Source of the DNA: DATKMP01 sp963790045
Lineage (GTDB): Bacteria; Bacteroidota; Ignavibacteria; UBA10030
DNA length: 64,000 nt
Direction: 5' to 3'
NCBI GenBank assembly: GCA_963790045.1
Contig: CAWBMS010000008.1
Location: forward strand, 1 to 64,000
A program made the position numbers and the translations under genes. The notes under the pieces were generated by a model. It did not search any database and was not told the origin of the DNA. It was given only the letters and a program-made list of their open reading frames with translations. Shown here in pieces: positions 26,388-36,786 of this stretch (the stretch's first letter is position 1; each line of letters opens with the position of its first letter).

Positions 26388-26957
26388 TTATTTGGTTTCG
26401 CCCGCAATCGCCTTGAAGTCGTCAACCACGGTCGCGGCTGCTTCCGGCGACGCCCCGGCACCGGTCAAAATCTTTTGCACGCCGTCGAAAATCATCTTCT
26501 GCTGCGCGTCCGTGAGCTGCGAACCGTTGAAACTGGCATGGGCGAACTGCGCCAGTTTCGGCAGTTGTGCGCGCAGTTTGTCATTCCCGGCAATCGCCAC
26601 CGACAAATCATCGGCCAGCTTGGAGGTGGATGCCTGCGACGCCTTTGCGCCCTGCGCAGCCGCCGCGAGATGATTTGTCAGCGATGATTTGAAAGCGATC
26701 AGGACATTCGTGCCGGTCGCGCCGGCGATGGCCGTCAAATCATTCCGCAAATCCACGACGTTTTGCAGCGTGGCTTGGAGCGCCGGGTTGGGTGGCGCAT
26801 TGTTTTGTGGCGGAGGCGGCGCTGCAGGCGTAGGGATTTCCTGTCCGCTCCCCGCGTTGGCGGCTGTCCTTGCCTGTCGCATGGCGGTTGAGTATGGATC
26901 GGCAAGCGCCTCGCCCGCCACGAGCACCGCGCAAAGAAATGTGACGAGCGGCTTCAC
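26388..26957 (-). CDS. secreted hypothetical protein
   Basis: A 189-residue protein with a signal peptide (LVTFLCAVLVAGEALA), a Pro/Asn-rich linker (PAAPPPPQNNAPPNP) and a helical C-terminal domain of about 130 residues. It directly follows the S41 protease gene on the same strand, with 3 bp between them, so the two are likely made together. I do not recognise the family. Confidence 0.6.
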   Translation of the reverse strand: MKPLVTFLCAVLVAGEALADPYSTAMRQARTAANAGSGQEIPTPAAPPPPQNNAPPNPALQATLQNVVDLRNDLTAIAGATGTNVLIAFKSSLTNHLAAAAQGAKASQASTSKLADDLSVAIAGNDKLRAQLPKLAQFAHASFNGSQLTDAQQKMIFDGVQKILTGAGASPEAAATVVDDFKAIAGETK

Positions 26958-26960
26958 GAC

Positions 26961-29344
26961 TTATTGGCCCGCCACTATGACGGCGTTCTTTTTCAACGCC
27001 GAAACATAATCCGCAAGGATCCGTTCGGCCTCGTCAAGCATCGGATGCATCGGATCGGGCGCCGGTTTCGTGATGACCGTGCCGTAATGCAATGCACCCG
27101 CGGGCGTGTTCGTCACATACTGGTTTAAGACGAAGCCGATGGCGGATTCGTTGTTGGTCGTCAGGATGGAAACGCTGCCATTACTGTTGGTGGCAATCAA
27201 CAAAGCGCCTTGATTAGTCGTGGTCAGCGCCTCCGGCGCCGGCAGGCCGTTCGTGACGGAGTTTTCCACAGTAATGTCATAAATCTTTTCGTCGGCTAGC
27301 GCCCTCATGGCATATTCCATGTCGCGTTCCTTTCTTCGGGCGTCTTCGGCCTGGCGTTGCCGGATGGCTTCCTTCTCGTTGAGCGTCGCGGTCTTGTCCG
27401 CCTGTTGCTTCAGGAATTGGTCAATATCCTGCCGGACGTAAATGAAATCCTGGTTGGTGGCAACGCGCGCGTCCGAGCGCTGGCGCAATCCGGCAAGGTA
27501 AGGCGCGACGAAATTCAGCTTGGTGAAATTTACAGGACTGTTCGTATCGCACGGCAGCGGATTTTCGAGCGCGCCTTCGCCGATGTCAGTCGAATGATTC
27601 AACACATCCGGCAGCACGATGTCGGACGCGACACCTTTCAACTGCGTGGAAACGCCGCTGACGCGGTAAAATTTGCTGATGGTGATTTTCAATTCGCCTG
27701 GATCGTTGGTTGCGTCCGGCGATACAACCGGGCGGAGTTGTATCAAGCTTTGCACCGTGCCCTTGCCGTGCGTGGAAGTGTCGCCCACGATGACCGCGCG
27801 TCCATAATCCTGCAACGCGGCGGCGACGATTTCCGAGGCGGACGCGGCGAAGCGGTTTTGGAGCACGACGAGCGGGCCGGAGTAAAGCGCGGTCGGATTG
27901 CTGGTATTCTTCACGATCATGGAATCGTCCGAAGATTTCACCACCACCACCGGGCCTTTGTTGATGAACAACCCGGTAAAATCAATGGCTTCCTGAAGCG
28001 AACCGCCGGGGTTGCCCCGCAAATCCAGAATGATTCCCTCCACCTTTTCGTCCTCCAGCTTTTTAATCAGTTTTGCGACATCCTCGGAAACAAACTTCGG
28101 CGACGAATGTCCTTCATTGCCGGGCGCCGGGATTGTGGCATAAAACGACGGCAAATCAATGATGCCAAACCGGTGCGTGCCGCCGTTCCCGTCGGGCTGT
28201 TCAATCAGTTTTGCCTTGGCCTCCTGATCTTCCAGCTTGATCTCATCGCGGATCAGCGTCACCTCACGGCGCGAAGCCGGGTTGTCCGCGGGCATGATGG
28301 TCAAACGCACCTGCGTCCCCTGGGACCGCGGATCATCTCGACGACGCGCGCCAATTCCAAATCCACGGCGTTGACGGGTGGCTGGTTGCTTTGGGCGACG
28401 GCCACGATGCGGTCTTTTGGGTTGAGCTGTTTGCTCTTTGCGGCAGGGCCGCCGGGAACGAGCGTGCCGATGGTGCAATAACCGTAGTCTTCCGTCAGCG
28501 TCGCGCCGATGCCAAAAAGAGAGAGGCTCATGGAGATGGAAAATGTCTGCGCGCCTTCAGTGTTCATGTAATCCGAGTGCGGATCGTAGGCGCGTGTGAG
28601 CGCCTCAAGGTAATACTGCAACACGTTGCCGCCATCCCAATTGGTGAACACGTGCAGTTGCCAGTTGTAACGCTTTGTGAGGTCTTTGATGATTTCCGCG
28701 CTGGCGTTTTTGTTCAGTGGCAAAACCGCGCCGCCGTTGGTCGGCGAAAATTCGTCGTTCAACTTGTCCACCAAATACTCGTGAAGCAGTTCTTGCCGCC
28801 AGAGTTGCCTGGCCTCGTCCAAATCTTTCGGATACGGCGCGTGGCGGCGGTCAAACTGGTAATATTCGTCAGTGTTGAATTTGAACCGGTCATCCTTCAG
28901 CAACTGGTTCACATAAGCGATGTGTTCCTGATAACGTTGCAGGAACCGCTTAATGATGTCGAAGGCCGGTGTGAGGTCCGCGCGTTCGCGTCTTCCCAAC
29001 GTGAAGACATTGAGATTCGTCCGGTCATGCGCCAGCTCGTCAATGTCCGATTGCAGGAAATTTTCGCGGTGTTGATCGAGTATGTCCAGGTAGCCATCGA
29101 AAAACTTTTCTGACATCTTTGTGTCCAGCGGCTTGTGCGTGTAATGATAGTTCTCCATCAGCCGGGCCGTCCAGTAGGCGATGCGCGCGTCATCCGGCCC
29201 GGGCACAAGGCGCAATTCGGACACTGGAGCCAGCGAGACGGGAGTTTTTTTGGCCGTGACACAGCCGGGAACGGCAAAAAATGCGCACAGCGCCGCGAGC
29301 ATGATGCCCGCGAGCATTCCTTTTTGAAAACGGCTTATGTTCAT
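26961..29344 (-). CDS. S41 C-terminal processing peptidase (Prc/Tsp-like), one frame break
   Basis: Exported protease. The N-terminus (MNISRFQKGMLAGIMLAALC...AVPGCV) looks like a lipoprotein signal with Cys near residue 27. An N-terminal helical domain and a PDZ domain (GTLVPGGPAAKSKQLNPKDR) precede the S41 fold: NPGGSL, the catalytic Ser in FAASASEIVAAALQD and Lys in HGKGTVQSL. The C-terminal part is a DUF3340-like helical domain. The frame breaks at about 28,327, where one A of GPKGTQ seems lost. Total about 795 residues. Confidence 0.88.
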
Positions 29345-29407
29345 TCGCACAACTTCGACCAAAGGTAGCAGGTTTTGTTCAGCAATAAAAACATTTTAAG
29401 AGGAGTT

Positions 29408-30337
29408 TCACTGGTTTTGCGCCGCGAGAAACCGCTCGGCGTCAATCGCCGCCGCGCAACCCATGCCCGCCGCCGTGATTGCCTGCCGATAAACGTGATC
29501 CGCGCAGTCGCCCGCCACGAAAACGCCCGGCACGTTGGTCATCGCGCCGTTTTTGCGGATGATGTAGCCACCGGCGTCCATCTCGATCTGCTCCTTGAAA
29601 ATTTTGGTGCTCGGCGAATGGCCGATGGCGATAAACACGCCCGCGCACGACAGGAGATTTTCCGCGCCGGTCTTGAGTTGCTTCAATTCCACACCGGTCA
29701 CCCTGCCCCGCTCCACGCCAAGAATTTCCACCACGGCGGAATCCCAAACCGGTTTGATTTTAGGATTCGACAGCGTGCGCTCGGACATGATTTTCGATGC
29801 GCGCAACGTGTTGCGGCGGTGAACCAGAAAAACTTGCGAGCCGAAGCGCGTCAGATAAAGCGCCTCTTCGCACGCGGAATCGCCGCCGCCCACCACAACA
29901 AGCGGCTGGTTGCGGAACAACGGCAGCGCCCCGTCGCAGGTGGCGCAGTAAGTCACGCCTTTCGTTTCCAGCAAGTCCTCGCCCGGCACGCCGAGATGCC
30001 GGTGGCTCGCGCCCGTGGCGATGATGACCGTTTGCGCGGCGACTGTCTCGCCGTCCACGACCAGCGTGAATGGCCGTTTGGAGAAGTCCACATTCTCCAC
30101 CGTGCCGAAACTCGACTTCGCCCCGAAGCGCTCCGCCTGTTTCTGCATCCGCGTCATCAGTTCGTAGCCGTCCACGCCTTCCGGGAAACCTGGGAAATTT
30201 TCCACGATGCTCGTCGTGGTGAGCAGCCCGCCGGGCTGCTGGCCGGCGAGCACGAGCGGCTGGAGGTTGGCGCGCGCCGTGTAAAGCGCCGCCGTCCAGC
30301 CCGCGCAGCCCGAACCGATGATGACAACCTTTTCCAT
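29408..30337 (-). CDS. trxB: thioredoxin reductase
   Basis: NADPH-dependent flavoprotein that reduces thioredoxin. MEKVVIIGSGCAGWTAALYT binds FAD, the redox pair is CATCDG, the NADPH site is VVVGGGDSACEEA, and the C-terminal FAD motif is GVFVAGDC. About 309 residues, typical size. ATG at 30337 is chosen because it begins the FAD fold; upstream codons have no similarity. No strong ribosome site precedes it. Confidence 0.93.
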   Translation of the reverse strand: MEKVVIIGSGCAGWTAALYTARANLQPLVLAGQQPGGLLTTTSIVENFPGFPEGVDGYELMTRMQKQAERFGAKSSFGTVENVDFSKRPFTLVVDGETVAAQTVIIATGASHRHLGVPGEDLLETKGVTYCATCDGALPLFRNQPLVVVGGGDSACEEALYLTRFGSQVFLVHRRNTLRASKIMSERTLSNPKIKPVWDSAVVEILGVERGRVTGVELKQLKTGAENLLSCAGVFIAIGHSPSTKIFKEQIEMDAGGYIIRKNGAMTNVPGVFVAGDCADHVYRQAITAAGMGCAAAIDAERFLAAQNQ

Positions 30338-30565
30338 AGGAGGGCGCAAGGTAGTCTGCAACCGCGTGCGTTGCAAGTGCGCGCGGAACGAATTCGTGCC
30401 ATGCTATGAACTGGGGAACGGATTGTCTTCAGTCCGCAGCGGCTGGATTTGTCGAGAACGCTGCGAGTTGAGACAGCCCGCGCTCCGGCAGCGGTTCGGG
30501 TTTCGAATGAGGCCAACGCGCAGAATGAAATTGCCGTCGGGCGAATTTGGGGATTTACTGTTGCA

Positions 30566-31684
30566 ATGTGTTCACCGCGACGAATCCGGTTTGCCGTCTT
30601 TGCCCTGTGCATGGGCGCGCAACTCGTCTGCCGCGCGCAGCCCGCAGTGACAAACCTGTGGACGTTCTCGTCGCCCGAAGGTTTCAGCGGTTCCTCGCCG
30701 GCCATCGCGGACGACGGCACGATTTACATCGGCACGTTCTGGGGAGATTTGCTGGCCTTCGCGCCGGACGGAAAAATCAAATGGAGGTTCGGCGCCGGAC
30801 GCGAAATCAAATCGTCGCCGGCCATTGCGGCTGACGGCACAATCTATTTCGGCTCGCGCGACAGGAATTTTTACGCCGTCTCGCCGGACGGCAAATTCAA
30901 ATGGAGCTTGGCTACCGGCGCGTGGGTGGATTCGTCGCCGGCCATCGGTGTGGACGGAACGGTATATTTCGGCTCTTGGGACACGAATTTTTACGCGCTC
31001 AATCCCGGCGGCTCGCTGAAATGGAAATTCGCGACCGGCGGAATCGTGGATTCATCGCCGGCCATCGGCGCGGACGGGACGGTTTACTTCGGGTCGCACG
31101 ACAAAAAGTTTTACGCGCTAAAGCCGGACGGAACATTGCGATGGTCGTTTGCGACCGGCGGAACAATCCTCTCATCGCCGGCGTTGAATTCCTACGGCAC
31201 GATTTATTTCACCTCCACGGATGGAAATCTTTACGCGCTGAACCCGGACGGCACCGAGCGCTGGCATCTGCACACCGGCGGCATAACGGCGTCATCGCCG
31301 GTGCTGGACGCCGAAGGCGTGATTTATGTGGCGGCAAACTCGTCCAACATTGCCGTGAATGATGTCGGCAAACGAATCTGGACGGTTAACATGGGTGATC
31401 TGGTTGACATTTCCCCCGCAGTAGCTGCAAACCAAGTCGTGTATTGTTCCGCGCCGCAGCGTGATTATTACGCCCTCGGAGCCGGCGGTGCTCTCAAATG
31501 GGATCTGAAAGTGGATTGGATTATCTCTTCATCACCAGCCATTGCTGCTGCCGGGATTGTATATGTCACGAGCAGTTCGATTCTTTACGCAATCACCTCC
31601 ACGAACGCCATGCCGCTTGCAAAAAGTCCTTGGCCGATGTTCCACGCCAACCTTCATCATACGGGCCGTGCGAACGCGAATTGA
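30566..31684 (+). CDS. secreted PQQ-like beta-propeller protein
   Basis: A 372-residue exported protein. ATG at 30566 starts a signal peptide (MCSPRRIRFAVFALCMGAQL). The rest is a string of about eight repeats of the form SSPAIxADGTVYFGSxDxxFYALxPDGxxKWxF, the PQQ/quinoprotein-type propeller. Residues needed to bind PQQ are not identifiable, so a binding or scaffold role is as likely as an enzyme. It diverges from trxB. Confidence 0.85.
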   Translation: MCSPRRIRFAVFALCMGAQLVCRAQPAVTNLWTFSSPEGFSGSSPAIADDGTIYIGTFWGDLLAFAPDGKIKWRFGAGREIKSSPAIAADGTIYFGSRDRNFYAVSPDGKFKWSLATGAWVDSSPAIGVDGTVYFGSWDTNFYALNPGGSLKWKFATGGIVDSSPAIGADGTVYFGSHDKKFYALKPDGTLRWSFATGGTILSSPALNSYGTIYFTSTDGNLYALNPDGTERWHLHTGGITASSPVLDAEGVIYVAANSSNIAVNDVGKRIWTVNMGDLVDISPAVAANQVVYCSAPQRDYYALGAGGALKWDLKVDWIISSSPAIAAAGIVYVTSSSILYAITSTNAMPLAKSPWPMFHANLHHTGRANAN

Positions 31685-31782
31685 TTCACGATTGACGGCT
31701 CGAAAATCCATGTCAATCCGCGGTCGGAACAATTCGGAACGGGGTGGGAAAAGGCAACCGCTGAATACGAAAACCGAAACGC

Positions 31783-32505
31783 TTAAACCGCATTCCAAGC
31801 TTTGAACAGTTCACGCTCGGCGGGAACCTGCGCAACCAAGCCGGCGTTTTCGTTGCGGACGTTGTTCACCTCCCGGCTGACGGGATAATGTGACAAGTCC
31901 GACTTGTCCAACAAATCTGAAACCTGAAAGTTGAAATCTGAAATGTCGAGCCATTGCTCGATGGCATCTTCCCGCAGAATCAGGGGCATCCGCTCATGGA
32001 TTGGTTTGACGCTGGCGTTGGCCACCGTCGTCAGCAGCACAAAGGAACGTGACGTTGTAGCGTCGGCGCTATGCGCCGAATTTTCGAGGCGCAGGTCCGA
32101 CGCAGGGGTTTCCGGCCACAGGCCGGACGCTAAAGATTCTGTTTTCCAGAGACCGGCCACATAAAACACGTCGCGTTTGGGCCGGAGAAAGCGGACGGGT
32201 GATTTGTCAGGTTTCCATTCGTAAAAGCCGTCCATCGGCACGAGGCATCGCTGGTTCAGGAGTTTCTTGAACATGCCGGTCTGTTGAATGCGCTCGGCCT
32301 GCGCGTTGATGTGCAGGGTTTTCGACCATTCGGAGTTAAAGCCCCAAGTCATGTCCCCGCATTTGACGCCTTTCGGTGTCTTGACGATGACCGGCGCGCG
32401 CTGGGCGGGGCCGATGTTGTAGCGCGGGACAAAGGCGAAGATATGCACCACGCCGTCCATCACAAATCTGGCCTGATCCAGCGTGAGTGTGTAACGGGCG
32501 CACAT
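31783..32505 (-). CDS. SRAP domain protein (YedK/HMCES type) with an in-frame repeat insertion
   Basis: SRAP proteins crosslink to abasic sites in single-stranded DNA through Cys2; here the protein starts MCARYTLTL as required. PRYNIGPAQRAPV, CLVPMDGFYEWK (conserved Glu) and IHERMPLIL are family motifs. About 28 residues (SLASGLWPETPASDLRLENS and on) between AGLWKTE and RSFVLLTT are not part of the usual fold and are encoded by a palindromic element. Near the end ISDFNFQVSD also looks repeat-derived. The extra loop lies away from Cys2, so activity may persist. Confidence 0.88.
   Translation of the reverse strand: MCARYTLTLDQARFVMDGVVHIFAFVPRYNIGPAQRAPVIVKTPKGVKCGDMTWGFNSEWSKTLHINAQAERIQQTGMFKKLLNQRCLVPMDGFYEWKPDKSPVRFLRPKRDVFYVAGLWKTESLASGLWPETPASDLRLENSAHSADATTSRSFVLLTTVANASVKPIHERMPLILREDAIEQWLDISDFNFQVSDLLDKSDLSHYPVSREVNNVRNENAGLVAQVPAERELFKAWNAV
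32058..32132. repeat. 75-bp palindromic element inside the SRAP gene (family C)
   Basis: The ends form an inverted repeat (TAGCGTC ... GACGCTA). Two inner hairpins are TCGGCGC-TAT-GCGCCGA and CCGGCC-ACA-GGCCGG. The length is 25 codons and the SRAP frame reads through without a stop. Confidence 0.8.
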
Positions 32506-32724
32506 GGCAGAAAGTTAGGCGAGAAATTTCCCGGCGTCAATCAGACTGCGGTGGTGCCAGCTTTTTGCGAGGGTAAGTGGGTATGGCTTATGCAAAGGCT
32601 ATTGCAGCAGGCACCGTGTCAACAGATCGGTTTTCGCAAGACCCATTCCCCGGGACCATCCCAGCAAACCAAGAAAACTCCTTGTTTGACTTCGCTCGCA
32701 TAGATGCTTTCATGGGGCCGAAAT

Positions 32725-33502
32725 ATGTTGAGTGAAATTCTCGCAAATTTCGGCCATTCTTCAGCCAAACTGTTTCGCCGGTTGCTTGGGGCGATTCTGG
32801 TGGCGGTTGCCTGTGAGTCAGCCATCGCTCAAAGTCCTGACGACGAATTGGCCAAGGCGTTGGTTCCAATCCAATTCGGAACCAACATTTCAGTGATTGA
32901 AGCGGAAAGCACTAAATTGTTGCTGCAAAACACCAATTCACCGGAAGCTCATGGGAGGATTTACTTGGCACTGGCATTAAATAACGAATACCAAAGTGAG
33001 CACGACTTTCCCAAAATGATTGAGAATTCGCAGAAGGCGCTACAATTTCCGCTGGATGTTATGGATGCCTGCAGCGCTTATTCTAAATTGGCAGAGGGAT
33101 TGCATTTGAAAATGATGATGTCGGGACACGCCTTTTCGCCTCGACTTAACGAGCGCGAGCAGACTGAAATGCGGAAGCAACTTCTCGAACGTGTATCTGA
33201 ATGAATTGAAACTGGTTTTGAGCAAGGCGAAGACCCTGCAAAAGCAGGAAGTGCCGGAGGTGGCACATTACGAAGTTGGTTTCGTTGGCGGCACCAATAA
33301 TCCGGAGTATAAGCGATTGCAGCATATCCGCGAGGCCCAATTGAAAACATACCGCGAGGCCAGGTCGGCTAATGATTTGATTGATCAATACGATTTGTCA
33401 AAAAGGGCCATTGTTGGTCTGTATTTCGGGATTCCATATTTGGAAGAAATCCCGGCGGAAGCGGAAAAAGTCGCGCCGGGCGAACCAAAACCAGTTCAAT
33501 AA
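32725..33502 (+). CDS. secreted hypothetical helical protein, probable frame break
   Basis: ATG at 32725 begins a signal peptide (LFRRLLGAILVAVACESAIA); an ATG at 32704 is also possible. The mature part is helical and TPR-like (NSPEAHGRIYLALALNNEYQ). The first frame stops at 33204 after KQLLERVSE, while a frame 14 bp earlier continues as VYLNELKLVLSKAKTLQ to 33502. One base change would give a single protein of about 258 residues. It ends directly before the O-antigen-ligase-like gene, so the two are likely linked. Confidence 0.6.
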
Positions 33503-36500
33503 ATGCGGACTTCATTCCAACTGCGCGGCCTGTTTGTCTCCGTGCTTTTGGTATCTCTTTTCAGTTCTGTCCAACTGCACGGGCAAGAGTTCGAAGCGCA
33601 GGGGACGATTCAGGAACATATCATCCAACCCGGCCAGGCCGACTTGACAACCTCGGCGGCTTTTACTGTATATGTGCGGGATTGCGCCTGGTTGATTGAA
33701 ACCGCGGAGACGAACTCTGCGAGAACTGTAACACAGCGTCGCATTGGCTCAATGAACGGCGCGGAGATATTCCAGATCACATCGAATCCAAACGCAGTGC
33801 CGCAATTTCACGTCATGAATTCAGCGGGCGGAATCATTCCCGGTTCTCCGGGCGCTGACATCGGCCTGGTGGTTTCAAACAACATTCCCGTTGGTTCCTT
33901 AAACGATTCGATCATTCCGCACCTGTGGGTCATGTTCGCCTCGCAATGCTATTTCAAGGCCCAGAACGTGACGAATCGCCTGATGCCAGTTTATGACGTG
34001 GATTATGCGCTGGCGGACGTGGCTGATTTGCGGTTGGAAGCGGAATGGGAACTGATGAACGGCAGAATTTCGCTGCCGCTCAAGTTGGTTTATTTCAACG
34101 ACGGCGGATTTTATCACATGAGCGCCAACAGGACGGTTAAATTCCAGAATTACGGGCCGCCCTACAAATGGGGATTCACGGATGCCATCTACGCGGTGAC
34201 CGCGATGACCAATTTTGACGGAATGGCGTTCCCGGCTGGATTTGCTTTCACGGAGTTTTCACCCGGTGGCGGAAGGAGCCGGTATGATTTGAGTCCCCGC
34301 AAAACGGCGGAGGCAGTCGTCACGTCGTTCCGTCCGGTGTGTTCGCGGAAGGATCTGCTGCCGGCGATTCAAAACGTGACACAGGTTGAAGACCAGCGTC
34401 TGGTTCATGCCATGCCCAAGGTCGCATCGTTTGCCTACTTTCTCCCCAAAGGCGGCAACTGGTTGCAAATGCCGGAGGCAAGGCGACGGATGCAGGTCAT
34501 GCAAGTCAGTTCTCCACAAAGAAACCAACCCACCGCGTCAAGATGGGTGTTGATAACGTTGTTGCTCCTGCCGTCGGTGGTAATGGTGTGTTTCCTGTTG
34601 AAAAGCAAATCAACCACCACGGCTCTGGGATACGGCGCCGTGCCATTTTTGTTTTTCGTCCTGCTGTTCGCTGACAGCCTTTGGGCAAGGTCTCCCGGTT
34701 TTTTCGGCTCCATCACCAACCAAGTCACAGCCGTTTTCCGCAATTCGGGAACCCAATGGATGGTTGTCTTGTGCCTGTCATGTTATTTCTTCGTGCTTTT
34801 GTTTCTTGAGCGTCGCGCGGATTTCCCTTCATCCGGGGCGGCCGATGTGAGCCGGCCCCAGTTAACAGGAACCGCAGGCTGGTCACGGCGAATTTATGCC
34901 CGCTGCCGCGGTTGGTTTGCAAATCCGAACTTCTGGCTGGCCGCGCTGGTATTGCTGGCGTTGGCGCGTTACGCGCTGGCGTATGACTCGACATCCCTTT
35001 TCCCAAAAATACCGGTTTTTATTGCGGGCATATTTTGCGGCAAAGCCATTTCACTATGGGTGCGATGGCGGGACAAGCATGTTGAGCGGCGCGCAACCTG
35101 GCTGGTCAGTTTGCTGATCTGCTGCTTTGCTTGCGCCGCATTGTGGCAGCAGCAACCCCTATCCCTGATGAGATTTCCATATCACGGAATCCCCCGTTGG
35201 AGCGGTCCTTGGGGAAATCCGAATCTCTTTGGTTTGCTAATGGGAACGGGCATCGTTTTGACCGTCGGCAAAATGCTGCAAGCGCGCAGATGGAAAGTCG
35301 AAGTCGGCCAGTGGAAGAAATATATCTGCGCGATTTTGCTCATTACTGCTGCAATTCTCTGCGGCTGCGGTTTGTTCAAAAGTTACAGCCGCGGAGCATG
35401 GATCGGCACGGCTCTTGGAATCGGTTATTTGGCGTGGCGTGAAGTTCAAAATCGCTGGATATGTTGGCTCAAAAAAAACCGTCTTTCGATTTCGGTCATT
35501 CTGGCCTCCAGCCTGTTGCTGGGTTTCTGGCAATTTCGCTTTTTAGATTGGCGTCCCGTGCAGCGCATGGTTTCCGTGGGAAACATCAATGATTTCTCAT
35601 GGCGCAACCGCGTGGTTGCATGGGAAGGCGCAATCCACATGATGGCTGACCGTCCCCTGGCCGGCTTTGGCTGGCAGAAGGCGGAATCGGCGTATGCAAA
35701 AAACTATTTGCCACCGCAAATAAGCGAGTCGGCGGCCATCCAGATGAACGATTATTTCATGCTTGGCATTTCCGCCGGCGTTCCGGCGCTTCTTTGCTTT
35801 GTCACCTGCCTGACGCTTTCACTTCGCAGAAAATTAACCGAACCAAACTTGCCGCCCTCCACCCACCATCCTCCACCTTCGCTTTCCGCAATCTTCCGCG
35901 CGGGTTTGATTGTGCTATTGATCGGTTTTTGGTTTGACGGCGGTTTTTTTCGACTCGCCGTTGGGCCTGTGTTTTGGATTCTCATGGGGTTGAGTCGCCT
36001 TGAATCAACAGTAGGAACCGAAGCGACCGGTCCCATTTTAGAAATCAGCAATCCGAATTCGGAAACCGAAACCAAGCCGGAAACTCCCGGCGTCATCTCC
36101 AGTCCAAAAAAAGAAGTCTGGCTGCGGCGGCTGGCTTGGGTTTTGGCAACAGCTGCTTCGATTCAAACAACGGTATATTTGGGAACGCCATTTCTCCCCG
36201 TCAGTAATGGAACTCTGGCTGTGGCACGAAAATGTCTCATTCCGCCGGAGGAGATTGGCGATTTTGATTTTCTGTCGGCAAATCCCATCTGGCAGGGCGG
36301 AAAATTGAAAACCCTGCTCCAACATGTTGATTTGGCCAATTACAACCGCCAGATCGTCAACTGGAAACTGGATGATGCAATTTACCGCGAGAATGTCCTG
36401 ACGCCGGAAATTCAGCCGGAGCGCGACGGCCAATACCATTGGCGTCGCGCGCTCTGGGAATATTTTTATCCCCGCATCCGGAGACAAACCGGGATGGCAT

Positions 36501-36712
36501 CCGCGGCGCAGACTGTCCGGCAGCAATTGCAGAAGCGGCAGAAGATTGTCGGGAAAGGGCCGCCAACAATTGAGGAAATGTGGCAGTGGCAGACCGCCGA
36601 TGCAGGGGGTTTTGAAGCGATCTGCGTTGCAGCGTGGCGCTCCGTCGGAATTCCCGCCCGGCTCAACGCGGATGGCCGGGCGCAATTTTTCAGCGATGGG
36701 AAATGGCAGTGA
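33503..36712 (+). CDS. 1069-residue O-antigen ligase-like membrane protein with exported N-terminal domain
   Basis: Signal peptide, then an extracytoplasmic domain of about 330 residues of unknown type, then about 12 membrane segments. The membrane part matches the Wzy_C/O-antigen ligase family: GNPNLFGLLMGTGI, SYSRGAWIGTALGI, a large loop with WRNRVVAWEGAIHMMADRP and GFGWQKAESAYAKNYL. The last 90 residues resemble a transglutaminase-like fold (AICVAAWRSVGIPARLNADG) but lack a clear catalytic Cys and end early. Such ligases polymerise or attach surface glycans. The substrate is unknown, and the combination is unusual. Confidence 0.7.
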   Translation: MRTSFQLRGLFVSVLLVSLFSSVQLHGQEFEAQGTIQEHIIQPGQADLTTSAAFTVYVRDCAWLIETAETNSARTVTQRRIGSMNGAEIFQITSNPNAVPQFHVMNSAGGIIPGSPGADIGLVVSNNIPVGSLNDSIIPHLWVMFASQCYFKAQNVTNRLMPVYDVDYALADVADLRLEAEWELMNGRISLPLKLVYFNDGGFYHMSANRTVKFQNYGPPYKWGFTDAIYAVTAMTNFDGMAFPAGFAFTEFSPGGGRSRYDLSPRKTAEAVVTSFRPVCSRKDLLPAIQNVTQVEDQRLVHAMPKVASFAYFLPKGGNWLQMPEARRRMQVMQVSSPQRNQPTASRWVLITLLLLPSVVMVCFLLKSKSTTTALGYGAVPFLFFVLLFADSLWARSPGFFGSITNQVTAVFRNSGTQWMVVLCLSCYFFVLLFLERRADFPSSGAADVSRPQLTGTAGWSRRIYARCRGWFANPNFWLAALVLLALARYALAYDSTSLFPKIPVFIAGIFCGKAISLWVRWRDKHVERRATWLVSLLICCFACAALWQQQPLSLMRFPYHGIPRWSGPWGNPNLFGLLMGTGIVLTVGKMLQARRWKVEVGQWKKYICAILLITAAILCGCGLFKSYSRGAWIGTALGIGYLAWREVQNRWICWLKKNRLSISVILASSLLLGFWQFRFLDWRPVQRMVSVGNINDFSWRNRVVAWEGAIHMMADRPLAGFGWQKAESAYAKNYLPPQISESAAIQMNDYFMLGISAGVPALLCFVTCLTLSLRRKLTEPNLPPSTHHPPPSLSAIFRAGLIVLLIGFWFDGGFFRLAVGPVFWILMGLSRLESTVGTEATGPILEISNPNSETETKPETPGVISSPKKEVWLRRLAWVLATAASIQTTVYLGTPFLPVSNGTLAVARKCLIPPEEIGDFDFLSANPIWQGGKLKTLLQHVDLANYNRQIVNWKLDDAIYRENVLTPEIQPERDGQYHWRRALWEYFYPRIRRQTGMASAAQTVRQQLQKRQKIVGKGPPTIEEMWQWQTADAGGFEAICVAAWRSVGIPARLNADGRAQFFSDGKWQ

Positions 36713-36786
36713 TGCCATGTCCGGATTGCTTCCATGAAACTAAATATTTACGCGCCAGTGACTAAAATATGAACAGCAGATGTATT

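Noticed and set aside
26267..26461. N-terminal extension of MsrA
   Set aside because: The frame is open, but the added residues have no family similarity, whereas the internal ATG starts a good signal peptide.
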